A stretch of 64,000 nucleotides of DNA from the NCBI GenBank assembly GCA_007375735.1, contig VMEW01000003.1, positions 1 through 64,000 of the forward strand, in the 5' to 3' direction. Positions 7,328 through 16,312 of the stretch are shown here, in pieces (position 1 is the first letter of the stretch; the number at the start of each line of letters is the position of its first letter). Below the pieces are notes generated by a model that worked only from the letters and a program-made list of their open reading frames with translations, made no database searches and was not told where the DNA came from. The position numbers were made by a program, and so were the translations under genes. This DNA is from Candidatus Peregrinibacteria bacterium Greene0416_19 (GTDB lineage: Bacteria; Patescibacteriota; Gracilibacteria; Peribacterales; Peribacteraceae).

Positions 7328-10300
7328 TTATCCGCGCACCCCCAAGAGGTCCGGCCAGGGCAGTAATGGCAGCTCGTGGAGTTTTTCCTGCGCCATGGCT
7401 TCCACCAGTCGCTTCACCAGCTGCACGTTGGTGAGGAGTGAAATGGCGTGATCCGTGGCAATGCGCCGGATGAAGTAGCCATCCGTCTGCTCCTGGGCGC
7501 TCAGGTGGGTGGGGATATTGATCACGAGGTCCACCCTCCGCTGTTCCAGGTACTCGCGGATGTTCGGGCTCCTCGGCTCGGAAACCTTGTGGAGCAGCGC
7601 CGAGGCAATGTCGCGTGACTGGAGGAATTCGTGCGTGCGCGCGGTCGCGAAGAAGGAGAATCCCATCTGCCGGAGGGATTGGATGGCGGGCAGGAGGTCG
7701 ATTTTGTCTTCCAGCTTGCCGACCGTGAGCAGGATATTTTTTTTGGGAAACCGGAATCCGACCGCGCTCATCGCCGCGAGCAGCGCCTGTTCCGCATTCT
7801 CTCCGAAGCAAGCGACCTCACCTGTGCTCGCCATCTCCACGCCGAGACGCGGATCGGCCCCCTTCAGACGGCTGAAACTGAACTGCGCTGCCTTCACGCC
7901 CACGTAGTCCAGATCCACCGTCTGGTAGCGGCGATCGGGGGGGGCGTTGCCCAGGAGCGCCTGGGTCGCCAGCACCGCGAAGTTTTCACCGGTCACCTTG
8001 GAGGCGAAGGGGAAACTCCGTGACGCGCGGAGGTTGCACTCGATCACCTTCAGGCGGTTGTTCTTGGCCAGAAACTGGATGTTGAATGGGCCGGAAATCC
8101 GCAGCCCCCCTGCGATTTTCTTTGCGATGTCCTTCAGTCGGCGCAACGTCGCCAGGTTCACGCGCTGCGGCGGCAGCACGATGGTGGCGTCGCCGGAGTG
8201 AACGCCCGCGTTCTCCACGTGCTCGGAAATGGCATAGAGCAGCAGTGTTCCATCCTGCGCCACGCCGTCGAACTCTATCTCCTTTGCACCCTGCTCGAAT
8301 TTGGAGATGACCACCGGCGCCTCCTTGCTCACCAGCGCCGCCTGCTCCAGGTACGCTTCCAGGTCGGAACCGGAGTGCACGACGGCCATTGCCGCACCGG
8401 AGAGCACGTAGCTGGGTCGCACGATGACCGGATAGCCCACCGTCTCTGCGAAGGTGCGGGCAGAGCCGAGCTCTTCAAACTCCTTCCACTCCGGCTGGTC
8501 GACGCCGATGGAATCCAGGAAAGAAGAGAACTTGTGCCGGTCCTCGGCCCGATCGATGTCCACCGCTGCGGTGCCGAAGATGCGGATGCCGGCGGCAGCG
8601 AGCTTGGGAGAGAGGGAATTCGGGATCTGTCCTCCCATGGAAACCACGACGCCAGCGGGATGCGTGAGGTCGACGATATCGCGCACGCGCTCTTCCGTCA
8701 GCTGTTCGAAGAACAGGACGTCACACTCGTCGTAATCGGTACTGACTGTCTCGGGATTGCTGTTGATCATGACCACCTCGTAGCCCTGCCGCTGTAACTC
8801 GTGCGCCGCCTGCACGCAGCACCAGTCGAATTCCACGGATGACCCGATCGAGTACGGGCCGCCTCCCAACACGATCGCGCGTTGAGTGGACAGTGGAATG
8901 CGGACAGTGGAAAGCGTTTTTTCGTTATTCATTGTCCGTTGTTCACTGTCCACTCCGAAAGTGACATCATGCTCCGTCCCATGATAGGTAAGGTACAGGT
9001 AGTTCGTCTTCGCGGGGAATTCACCGGCGAGCGTATCCACCTGCCGTACGACCGGAGCGATGCCCGCTTGCAGGCGCTGCGTCCGGATTTTTTCTGCGGT
9101 CGTGTCGCGGAGCTTCGCGATCGCACTGTCGGAGAAGCCCTGGCGTTTGGCCTTGTGGAGCAGAGGATCAAGCAAGGCGGAGAGCTTGGACTGAAACAAC
9201 TCATTGGCCGTATCGGCGCACCGTTTCACAGCATCCAGGAACCACCGGTCGATCCCGGTGAGTGTGTTGATCTGTTCCGCCGACCACTCCCCGCGCAGCG
9301 CCTCAGCGACAGCGAAGATCCGCCGGGGTGTGGGGCGTTGCACTTCCGCCGCCACATCGTCGAACCGGAACGGAACGGGGTAGAGCCCGTCGCATCCGAT
9401 GTTGAGCATCCTCACCGCTTTCTGGATCGCTTCCTCGAAGGTGCGGCCGATCGCCATCACCTCGCCGACGGATTTCATCTCGCTCGTCACCTGGTCGGAG
9501 ACGAAGCGGAACTTCTGCAGATCCCACCGTGGGACTTTGACCGCCACGTAGTCCAGCGACGGCTCGAAGTCCGCGCACGTCACTTTCGTGATGGCGTTAC
9601 GAAGACTTGGGAGCGCATGCCCGAGCGCGAGTTTGGCCGCCACGAAGGCGAGCGGGTAGCCGGTCGCTTTGGAGGCCAGCGCTGAGCTGCGGCTGAGGCG
9701 GGCGTTCACCTCAATCACGCGGTACGTCCGTGACCCGGGATCGAGCGCGTACTGGATGTTGCACTCCCCCACGATCTGCAAGTGTCGGATCACCTTGAGG
9801 GCGATGGTGCGCAGCATCTGGTACTCCGTGTTGTCGAGCGTCTGACTGGGTGCGATGACGATCGACTCGCCGGTGTGGATGCCGAGCGGATCCACGTTCT
9901 CCATGTTGCAGACGGTGATGCAATTGTCGAAGCGGTCCCGCACCACCTCATACTCAATCTCCTTCCAGCCCGTCAGATCCTCTTCCACCAGAACCTGACG
10001 CGACTCCACGAATGCCACCTTCAGAATATCGCGCAGTTTCTCCTCGTCTGCGGCTCGCCCGCTTCCCTTGCCTCCCAGCGCAAAAGCCGCCCGGACGATG
10101 ACCGGGAAACCAATGTCCTCCGCGGCAGCGACGGCCTCGGTGACAGATACGCAGGCGTGCGAGCGGGGAACGGGCACGCCGAGGGATTGCAGCTCTTGAT
10201 TGAAGAGTGCCCGGTCCTCCGTCTTCCGGATACTCTGGACCGTCGTTCCCAGCACCCGGACGTTGTGCGTCGCGAGCACTCCCGCTTCATCCAGAGCCAC

Positions 10301-10645
10301 ACCGCAGTTGAGCGCCGTCTGCCCGCCGAAGCTGAGAGCGATGGCATCCGGCTTCTCTTTCTGGATAATCCGTTCGACGAAGGCGGGGGTGACCGGCACG
10401 AAGTACACGCGGTCGGCAAGCCCCCAGCTGGTCTGATTGGTGGCGATGTTTGGGTTGATGAGAATGACGTGCTTGCCCTCCTCTTTAAAAGCTTTGATCG
10501 CCTGGCTCCCGGAGTAATCGAATTCGCCGGCCTCGCCAATCTTCAGCGCGCCGGAGCCGAGGAGGAGGATGGTATGGATCTTGGAAAAATCGTCCCCCGC
10601 ACCTTGCTCAGGCGCCATGGGGCCGGCTTCCACTGGTCCTGTCAT
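7328..10645 (-). CDS. carB: Carbamoyl-phosphate synthase large subunit
   Basis: About 1105 residues from ATG 10645. It makes carbamoyl phosphate for pyrimidine and arginine synthesis. Both ATP-grasp halves are present: the N-terminal half starts ILLLGSGALKIGEAGEFDYS and the second half IVLGGGPYSIGSSVEFDWC, and the end is an MGS-like domain (ILLTVGKLEDK, ending LPLLPWPDLLGVRG). The open frame continues far upstream of 10645, but that part is antisense to an SLH gene and has no carB homology. A repeat-derived segment of about 23 codons sits in the linker between the halves (8885-8954). The glutaminase subunit carA is not in the window. Confidence 0.95.
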   Translation of the reverse strand: MTGPVEAGPMAPEQGAGDDFSKIHTILLLGSGALKIGEAGEFDYSGSQAIKAFKEEGKHVILINPNIATNQTSWGLADRVYFVPVTPAFVERIIQKEKPDAIALSFGGQTALNCGVALDEAGVLATHNVRVLGTTVQSIRKTEDRALFNQELQSLGVPVPRSHACVSVTEAVAAAEDIGFPVIVRAAFALGGKGSGRAADEEKLRDILKVAFVESRQVLVEEDLTGWKEIEYEVVRDRFDNCITVCNMENVDPLGIHTGESIVIAPSQTLDNTEYQMLRTIALKVIRHLQIVGECNIQYALDPGSRTYRVIEVNARLSRSSALASKATGYPLAFVAAKLALGHALPSLRNAITKVTCADFEPSLDYVAVKVPRWDLQKFRFVSDQVTSEMKSVGEVMAIGRTFEEAIQKAVRMLNIGCDGLYPVPFRFDDVAAEVQRPTPRRIFAVAEALRGEWSAEQINTLTGIDRWFLDAVKRCADTANELFQSKLSALLDPLLHKAKRQGFSDSAIAKLRDTTAEKIRTQRLQAGIAPVVRQVDTLAGEFPAKTNYLYLTYHGTEHDVTFGVDSEQRTMNNEKTLSTVRIPLSTQRAIVLGGGPYSIGSSVEFDWCCVQAAHELQRQGYEVVMINSNPETVSTDYDECDVLFFEQLTEERVRDIVDLTHPAGVVVSMGGQIPNSLSPKLAAAGIRIFGTAAVDIDRAEDRHKFSSFLDSIGVDQPEWKEFEELGSARTFAETVGYPVIVRPSYVLSGAAMAVVHSGSDLEAYLEQAALVSKEAPVVISKFEQGAKEIEFDGVAQDGTLLLYAISEHVENAGVHSGDATIVLPPQRVNLATLRRLKDIAKKIAGGLRISGPFNIQFLAKNNRLKVIECNLRASRSFPFASKVTGENFAVLATQALLGNAPPDRRYQTVDLDYVGVKAAQFSFSRLKGADPRLGVEMASTGEVACFGENAEQALLAAMSAVGFRFPKKNILLTVGKLEDKIDLLPAIQSLRQMGFSFFATARTHEFLQSRDIASALLHKVSEPRSPNIREYLEQRRVDLVINIPTHLSAQEQTDGYFIRRIATDHAISLLTNVQLVKRLVEAMAQEKLHELPLLPWPDLLGVRG
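8885..8954. repeat. Inverted-repeat element inserted in frame in carB
   Basis: Arms AGTGGACAGTG (8885-8895) and CACTGTCCACT (8944-8954), with an internal near-direct repeat of GGACAGTGGAA. It is translated in the carB linker (- strand) as a polar segment including EQRTMNNEKTLS that normal CarB lacks. Confidence 0.75.
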
Positions 10646-10745
10646 GTCATGCGGAGCGTAGTGGACTGCTGAAGCCGCAGCAAGGGATTGTGGATGTTTT
10701 GTGGATGTTTTTCTACGGAGGTGACATTTCGCGGGACAGGCGAAC

Positions 10746-11612
10746 ATGCTATGGTTGTGCACCGTTGTGCGACGAAGCCTCCCCCTCACTGCTACGGTCT
10801 CCCTGCTCGCCGGTTGGCTCTCCGCCGCCGTCGCGGCGGGAGGGTCGTGGACGAATGATGCGGCTCGTTTCACATCCATCCTGCAGCAGGATCGTGCCGA
10901 ACTGGCGCAGGAGGAGCGTGAACGGAGCGCGGAAGCCGGACCGGAACTCTTCGGGGACATTGCGGAATCCGATCGGGTATCATCACAGAGCAACGCTTCG
11001 GCATCCGGCTTCGTGGAATTCCTGGAGAATGCCTTGATCGTGCAGCTCAGGGACGTGTCACTCCAGGCGTGGTTCGCCCCCTTTGTACGGGACATGGTCG
11101 AGCAGCGGGTGATCGGAGGATACCGCGATGCCTCAGGCAGGCCGCTGGGAGAGTACCGCCCGGGCAACCCGGTATCGGTTGAGGAACTCGCCAAAATGAC
11201 CGTCACCGCCGCCCGGATCGATCAAGACTGTTCTCACGATTCTCGGAATGCGTCGGCGAAGGGAGGCTGGGCGGCCCCGTTCGTCTCCTGTGCGGAGGAT
11301 CTGGAATGGGCGATCTTCACCGACGGCACGATCGACGTGCGCCGACCCGCCACCCGCGGCGAGGTCGTTGCGACGGTGCTCCAGGCGTTCGATGTCATCA
11401 CAGCCGAGTCCGTCATGCAGAGTCCGTTCACCGATGTGCTGCCATCAACGCGCTTCGCGCCGGCCATCTTCCGTGCGGTGAGCGATGGAGTGGTGAGTGG
11501 CTACGCCGACCGTTCCGGCAGGCCGACCGGCACCTTCGGATCCGAGGAACCGGTGAATCGGGCGGAGATGGCGAAGATCCTGAGCCTGGCGGTGCAGGTG
11601 TATGGACAATAA
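10746..11612 (+). CDS. SLH-domain surface protein
   Basis: 288 residues with a signal peptide (LTATVSLLAGWLSAAVAA). Three SLH modules follow: about 100-150 (WFAPFVRDMVEQRVIGGYRD), a degenerate one at about 175-225, and about 228-285 (FTDVLPSTRFAPAIFRAV, then GVVSGYADRSGRPTGTF). SLH modules bind pyruvylated or otherwise modified wall polymers and hold proteins on the surface. A GTG at 10767 would give a more typical signal peptide start, so the N-terminus is uncertain. The gene is divergent from carB and overlaps the downstream GT-C/TPR gene by 11 nt, so the two are probably co-expressed. Confidence 0.8.
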   Translation: MLWLCTVVRRSLPLTATVSLLAGWLSAAVAAGGSWTNDAARFTSILQQDRAELAQEERERSAEAGPELFGDIAESDRVSSQSNASASGFVEFLENALIVQLRDVSLQAWFAPFVRDMVEQRVIGGYRDASGRPLGEYRPGNPVSVEELAKMTVTAARIDQDCSHDSRNASAKGGWAAPFVSCAEDLEWAIFTDGTIDVRRPATRGEVVATVLQAFDVITAESVMQSPFTDVLPSTRFAPAIFRAVSDGVVSGYADRSGRPTGTFGSEEPVNRAEMAKILSLAVQVYGQ

Positions 11613-13461
11613 TTTCTTCACTATCGTTCGCGCCATGCCGGATCTCTTCCTGTCCCGATTGCGCCTGTGGCATGGTGCCATGTTGATCGCCGTCGCTGCT
11701 GTGCTTGTCTACGGGTCCCATCTTTCCAATGCGTTCGTGTCGCTTGACGACGGCCTGCTCATCACGCGGAATCCGGCGGTGCAGGAGGTGTCATTTCGCT
11801 CGCTCCGCCACATCTTCACGACGTATGACCCGGAGCTCTACGTGCCACTCACGCTTTTCAGCTATCAGATCAATGATCTTTTGTCCGGGCTCAATCCATT
11901 CTGGTTCCACCTGACGAACCTGGTGCTTCATATCGCGAATGCGATAGTGGTGATGATCATATTGATCCGTCTTCTGCCTGCGACGGGCAGGCCGGGATTA
12001 CGAATCCCGGCTGCGATTGTTGGCGGTTTGTTGTTTGCAATTCATCCATTGCACATCGAGGCGGTTTTGTGGGCGGCGGCGCGGAAGGATGTGCTGGCTG
12101 CCTTCTTCTGCCTGTCGTCGATGCTCCTGTACATGCTCTTCCGTGGCAACGATGACCGGCGACTCCTGTACGGATCCGTCGCTGCCTTCGCGCTCGCGCT
12201 TCTCTCCAAAGTGTCCGTGATCACATTGCCACTCGTGCTCATTCTCATAGACTGGTTCCGCGGTCGCCGGCTCGATTGGAATGCGTGGAGAGAAAAAATT
12301 CCGTACTTCCTCCTTGCGATCCTGTTCGGGATCATCGCGCTGTTTGGCAAGACGTCGAACCTGGAATCGTCGGGATTCAGCCTGAATGCACTGCTCGCTG
12401 CCAAGAGCACCGTCTTCTATCTGTGGAAACTCCTGTGGCCCACGGGCCTCTCAGTCGTGTACCCGCAGGAAGGGCCGGTCGGGTGGCCCGAATGGCCGTT
12501 CCCGCTCTTCCTCGCATCGATGGTCGTGCTCGTCATCGTCGCATTCTTGCTGCGCCGGAAAATCCCTTCTGTCACCTTCGGCATCGTGTTCTTCCTGCTG
12601 ATGCTCCTGCCGAGCTACACCAATTTCTTCAAGAACGGTTTCCTCTTCTTCGCGTCGGATCGCTACGCCTACCTGCCGTCCATCGGATTGATTCTGATGG
12701 CGTCATTCGTTGTGGATTCAGTCTGGTTCAGGATCCCCAGCATCCCAAAGAGGATGATCCTCGCCGGGCTCCTCGGTATCGTCGGGCTCCTCGGATTCCT
12801 TTCCTACCGCCAGGGCTTCGCCTGGAGGGACAGCGAGGCGCTCTACCGCAATGTCCTCAGCCACTACCCATCCTCGGCGCTCGCGCACAATAACCTTGGG
12901 GACATTCTGATGAAGCAGGACCGTATCCCGGAGGCGCGGGAAGAGTTCAAAGAGGCTCTTCGGATCGATCCGGTCATGATGTCCGCTCACCTGAATATGG
13001 GAAGTGTCCACCGGAAAGCGAAAGAATTTACCAAGGCGGAAGCCGAGTACCGGAAGGCGATTGCAGCGGTTGACCGCAAGGCGCGGCTCAACCTGGACGA
13101 ACTGGGACCGTACTACTACTTGGGTGAACTGTACGATGAGATGGGCCGGCCTGACGACGCGATTGCGGCCTTCCGCCGCGCGACTGAGCGCGGTCCCGAC
13201 TATGCCGAGCCGTTCTACAATCTGGGTATCACGCTGCAGAAATTCGGACGTGCCGACGCGGCGATCGATGCGTTGGGGCAGTCAGTGGCGCTCGATCCGT
13301 CGTACGTTGCCGCCCGGTATCACCTGGCCTCTCTGTACGCCGAGCGTGGCATGGTGGCCGACGCCATCACGCAGCTGGAGGAGGTGAACCGCCTGGCCCC
13401 GCACTACGAGAAGGCGGACGAGCATCTGGCGGCGCTGAAGACCCTCCGGGGACAACGCTGA
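11602..13461 (+). CDS. TMTC-like GT-C membrane glycosyltransferase with TPR tail
   Basis: 619 residues. The first 400 contain about ten TM helices; the last 200 are tetratricopeptide repeats (for example ALAHNNLGDILMKQDRIPEA and YYYLGELYDEMGRPDDAIAA). The first loop has the acidic pair of GT-C enzymes (VSLDDGLLITRNPAV), and a second loop has HPLHIEAVLWAAARKDVLAA, close to the TMTC O-mannosyltransferase signature. Such enzymes transfer a sugar from a lipid-linked donor to exported protein. It overlaps the SLH gene upstream by 11 nt, so an SLH protein may be a substrate. ATG 11635 is an alternative start. A palindromic repeat is translated in the loop after the third TM. Confidence 0.75.
   Translation: MDNNFFTIVRAMPDLFLSRLRLWHGAMLIAVAAVLVYGSHLSNAFVSLDDGLLITRNPAVQEVSFRSLRHIFTTYDPELYVPLTLFSYQINDLLSGLNPFWFHLTNLVLHIANAIVVMIILIRLLPATGRPGLRIPAAIVGGLLFAIHPLHIEAVLWAAARKDVLAAFFCLSSMLLYMLFRGNDDRRLLYGSVAAFALALLSKVSVITLPLVLILIDWFRGRRLDWNAWREKIPYFLLAILFGIIALFGKTSNLESSGFSLNALLAAKSTVFYLWKLLWPTGLSVVYPQEGPVGWPEWPFPLFLASMVVLVIVAFLLRRKIPSVTFGIVFFLLMLLPSYTNFFKNGFLFFASDRYAYLPSIGLILMASFVVDSVWFRIPSIPKRMILAGLLGIVGLLGFLSYRQGFAWRDSEALYRNVLSHYPSSALAHNNLGDILMKQDRIPEAREEFKEALRIDPVMMSAHLNMGSVHRKAKEFTKAEAEYRKAIAAVDRKARLNLDELGPYYYLGELYDEMGRPDDAIAAFRRATERGPDYAEPFYNLGITLQKFGRADAAIDALGQSVALDPSYVAARYHLASLYAERGMVADAITQLEEVNRLAPHYEKADEHLAALKTLRGQR
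11991..12015. repeat. CCGGGATTACGAATCCCGG repeat inside the GT-C/TPR gene
   Basis: A 25-bp sequence identical to the repeat at 18619-18643 and to the reverse complement of 18553-18577. Translated in frame as RPGLRIPAA. Confidence 0.9.
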
Positions 13462-13560
13462 TCGGGAATGGGGGGGGGAAGAATGAGGTGCAGGAGAGAT
13501 CTACAGTCCACTCGCCTGACACCGCCAGGCGAAGGCTGGTGCCGCCGGCCCCGCAGGGGG

Positions 13561-13681
13561 CAGTTCGACTCCGCTTTGCTCCGCTCACTGGCATTCGACT
13601 CGCCCAAAACGAAGAATGGCCCGAGGCCGCAGCCGAGGACCATGAGCGAGCATCGCCGCGCAGCGGCTGCGAGTCGAATGG
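13561..13681. repeat. REPIN-like pair of palindromes abutting tRNA-Leu(UAA)
   Basis: Two inverted copies of a palindrome with core TTCGAC...GCTCA. 13640-13681 read on the - strand starts with the tRNA CCA end (CCATTCGAC...GCTCATGG); 13561-13590 has ends CAG/CTG. The same arrangement follows tRNA-Leu(CAG) at 34089-34195. Confidence 0.7.
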
Positions 13682-13766
13682 TGCCGCCGGCTGGAATCGA
13701 ACCAGCATGCCCCTTTCGGAGCAGGGGATTTTAAGTCCCCCGTGTCTGCCATTTCACCACAGCGGC
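13679..13766 (-). tRNA. tRNA-Leu (anticodon UAA), CCA encoded
   Basis: 88 nt including CCA. Acceptor GCCGCTG pairs with CGGCGGC (one G-U), the anticodon stem-loop reads GGGGACTTAAAATCCCC with TAA at 34-36, there is a long variable arm (GCTCCGAAAGGGGC), and the T arm is GGTTCGATTCC. Discriminator A. Confidence 0.95.
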
Positions 13767-13837
13767 AATGGATCGATGATGCAAGAAGACCTGTGTAAAA
13801 TTATACACCGTCTCTTGCACGTGCCATGTTTCCTCCC

Positions 13838-15055
13838 TTATATCGGCAGCACCTCCGGCTGCACCTTCTCCACCAGGTGATCCGTCCGCTCGCCGGGCTT
13901 GAGGGCGATGCCCGTGTCCGGGTCCACTTCCTCCGCGACGATGACGAGGCGGCGTAAGGTGGTACCGACCGGCGTGCAGGTCATGAGGGTGGAGAGACGC
14001 TTGTTCGGCGGCTGGTCGAGCACGGTCACATCGGTGGGGCTCACCTCGCGCTTGCCCCGCACCTTGTAGCGGTGGCGGTCTCCCCCGTAGTAGATCCAGT
14101 ACTCGTCGCCCGGATTCAGGTCCGAGAGACGCGCGAAGACGCTCTTGAACTTCCCCTTCGACCAGGCGTAGTACGAGCTGTGGCCGGTGATGAAGAAATT
14201 CCCCGCCTGCCCGGCTCGGGCTGTGCCGGGGTAGTGGACGACTCCGCCCTCCAGCGCCGTCTGGATGTCGCGTTCCACCTGCGCCCAGTCTTGGCGGAGG
14301 AGCGAGTCCGTCGGCGGCTGCTCGATCGGGACGTTGATGTCGAGCTTCCCGATGATCAGCCGGTTGTCCGGCGGTCCCACCTGTGGCAGAAACTCCGCGA
14401 CGCCGGCCATGCCCGCCGTCGCTTTTTTGCCTGTCCTGAGCGCATCCGCAATGCGTTCTTCCTGCAGCGCCTCGCTGACGGTCGTCGGCACTATGAACGG
14501 CCGGATGCGCGCGAGCGCGATGTCGGTGAAGCTCTGGTAGTTCAACGCGACGAACAGAACCAGGAAGATGCCGGCGAAGGTGCCGCCGAAACGGAAGACG
14601 TCGATGAAGAAGAGCATGCCTCTGCTCCGCTTCTTCAGCGGGGCTGTCTGCCGACGGCGGATGGCGAGCGGTTGGGTGAGGAACCGCCACAGCCGATGCA
14701 TTGCCGAGGCGGTTTCCTCCTCCAGTTGCTGAAAGGCGGGGGCGGCTGCCGCGAACGCCGTTGCGTATTCATCCACGCCCTCCACGAACGCGCGGTGCGT
14801 CAGCGTACGCAATGCACGGAGCTCTCGGGAAATCGTCGGGTGCACGGGAATCGCTCCGCCGTTCTCGTCGGTGATCTGCCACGCTGAGCGTGGAAGTTGG
14901 CCCTCTGAGCGTGCCCGCCCCGTCGCATCTGCGGCGTGTTCCGGTGGAGGGAGCTCCTGCAGACGTCCCTCCCGCGTGGCGCCGCTGCCGGGCAGGATGA
15001 TATTCCCGTCGGCGTCGTACGAGGCGCGGTGGAAGAGAGGGTTCGGTGTGATCAA
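13838..15055 (-). CDS. Sortase family transpeptidase with long cytoplasmic N-terminus
   Basis: 405 residues. About 145 polar residues precede a single TM helix (FRFGGTFAGIFLVLFVALNY); a linker and a sortase beta-barrel follow. Catalytic residues are visible: His in FFITGHSSYYAWS, Cys in LSTLMTCTPVGTT, Arg in TLRRLVIVA. Sortases cut LPXTG-like signals and join proteins to the wall or to each other. A QPSTG-type signal is present in the cupredoxin-like protein at 2459-3343. The subclass is not assigned. The ORF starts with TTG; TATAAT lies only 3 nt upstream of it, so the true start may differ. The N-terminal region is unusually long for a sortase. Confidence 0.85.
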   Translation of the reverse strand: MITPNPLFHRASYDADGNIILPGSGATREGRLQELPPPEHAADATGRARSEGQLPRSAWQITDENGGAIPVHPTISRELRALRTLTHRAFVEGVDEYATAFAAAAPAFQQLEEETASAMHRLWRFLTQPLAIRRRQTAPLKKRSRGMLFFIDVFRFGGTFAGIFLVLFVALNYQSFTDIALARIRPFIVPTTVSEALQEERIADALRTGKKATAGMAGVAEFLPQVGPPDNRLIIGKLDINVPIEQPPTDSLLRQDWAQVERDIQTALEGGVVHYPGTARAGQAGNFFITGHSSYYAWSKGKFKSVFARLSDLNPGDEYWIYYGGDRHRYKVRGKREVSPTDVTVLDQPPNKRLSTLMTCTPVGTTLRRLVIVAEEVDPDTGIALKPGERTDHLVEKVQPEVLPI

Positions 15056-15058
15056 GGA

Positions 15059-15064
15059 ATTATA
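15059..15064 (-). promoter_or_regulatory. -10 box of the sortase gene
   Basis: Perfect TATAAT on the - strand, directly before the TTG start region. No convincing -35 was found. Confidence 0.45.
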
Positions 15065-15118
15065 GCAGAAAATTGGCTTCTATTAAAGTAAAGGACCTAT
15101 TGTAGCCCGAAGGGATGA

Positions 15119-15151
15119 ATGGTCAAACGATGGTCAAACCATGATCAAACA
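15119..15151. repeat. 11-bp triplicate at the mnmA 3' end
   Basis: ATGGTCAAACG, ATGGTCAAACC and ATGATCAAACA in tandem; the mnmA stop codon lies in the third unit. Confidence 0.8.
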
Positions 15152-16227
15152 ATCACCCCTCCTCCGACGATCTCCTCCCCACGGTACAGCACCAGTGACT
15201 GCCCGGGTGCTTGCGGCGGCAGTGGCGCTTGTACGCTGAATGTTCCGCGATCACCGTCGTACCGGAGAATCCCCCGATGGCGCGCGGACAATGATCGCGT
15301 ACGTGCCTCGAATGCGGCGTCCGCTCTCTCCGGCTTCCAGGAAATCCACCGGAGTTCCTTCACGCGGATCTCGCGCGTGTTCTCGCTTCCCTTCTCCGCA
15401 ACGATGAGCCGGTTGGTAGCCGTCTCCTTCGCAACAACCTCCAGGGGAATCCTCAACCCGCCGATGCCGAGCCCGCGGCGCTGGCCGATCGTGTAGAGCG
15501 GCAATCCTTCGTGGGTACCGACGACGACCCCGTCCCGTCGGACGATCTTGCCCGGCTCGAGCACGAGATGTCGCCGGAGGAACCTCTCCGGCGTCTTCTC
15601 CGGAAAGAAGCAAAGGTCCTGACTCTCCCTGTACTGCTCATCGAAGGGAACGCCGAATTCCCGGGCAAGCGAGAACACGTCACGCTTCGTGAGCGTGCCG
15701 AGCGGGAAGAGTGCCTTGGAGAGCTGCTCCTGTGTGAGTCCGTAGAGGTAATAACTCTGATCTTTCGCGGCATCGACCGCTTCGAGCAGCAGCATTCGCT
15801 CGGATTCATCGGTGAGCCTCTCCCGCGCGACCCGCGCGTAATGCCCGGTCGCGAGCCGCTCGCAACCCAGTTCCCTCATCAACTCGGTCAATTTCCCGAA
15901 CTTGATGGTCCGGTTGCAGCCGATGCACGGGTTGGGTGTCAGTCCCTTACGGTAGCCGTCGAGGAACGGATCGACGACATTCGTTTTGAACTCGTTCTGC
16001 AGGTCGATGATGTGGAGCGGGATCCCGAGCGCCTTCGCGACCGCGTGCGACCGCGCGGCCGTCTGGGCGTTGCAGCACTTGCTCGGGAGGATCTCCGCGA
16101 GGGCGGGCGCGAGCGGATCGCTCCAGAGCGTGAACCGCACGCCCACGAGTTCGTGGCCTTGCTGCTTGAGCAGGTGTGCGACGACCGATGAGTCGATCCC
16201 GCCGGACATGGCGACGAGAATACGCAT
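15145..16227 (-). CDS. mnmA: tRNA-specific 2-thiouridylase MnmA
   Basis: 360 residues. It thiolates U34 of the Lys, Glu and Gln tRNAs. The N-terminal PP-loop SGGIDSS binds ATP. The two catalytic cysteines are in NPCIGCNRTIKFG and DLCFFPE, and the family motif GLTQEQLSKALFPLG is present, with a C-terminal beta-barrel (GLPLYTIGQRRGLGIG onward). The start ATG 16227 is preceded by TACACT ending 6 nt upstream, predicting a leaderless mRNA. It is divergent from the DUF5671 gene. Confidence 0.97.
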   Translation of the reverse strand: MRILVAMSGGIDSSVVAHLLKQQGHELVGVRFTLWSDPLAPALAEILPSKCCNAQTAARSHAVAKALGIPLHIIDLQNEFKTNVVDPFLDGYRKGLTPNPCIGCNRTIKFGKLTELMRELGCERLATGHYARVARERLTDESERMLLLEAVDAAKDQSYYLYGLTQEQLSKALFPLGTLTKRDVFSLAREFGVPFDEQYRESQDLCFFPEKTPERFLRRHLVLEPGKIVRRDGVVVGTHEGLPLYTIGQRRGLGIGGLRIPLEVVAKETATNRLIVAEKGSENTREIRVKELRWISWKPERADAAFEARTRSLSARHRGILRYDGDRGTFSVQAPLPPQAPGQSLVLYRGEEIVGGGVIV

Positions 16228-16312
16228 GCAAAAAGTGTAAAGTTGAAAACGGAAAGTGGAAAGCGAGTCATTCTCATTACTTTTCGCTTCCGTTTTGTTA
16301 TACTCTTCACCA

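Noticed and set aside
10646..11206. N-terminal extension of carB up to 11206.
   Set aside because: That part is antisense to the SLH gene and has no CarB homology; ATG 10645 begins just before the conserved domain.
13488..13880. Protein-coding frames overlapping tRNA-Leu(UAA) and its flanking repeats.
   Set aside because: They run through the tRNA and palindromes, and no conserved protein features are visible.
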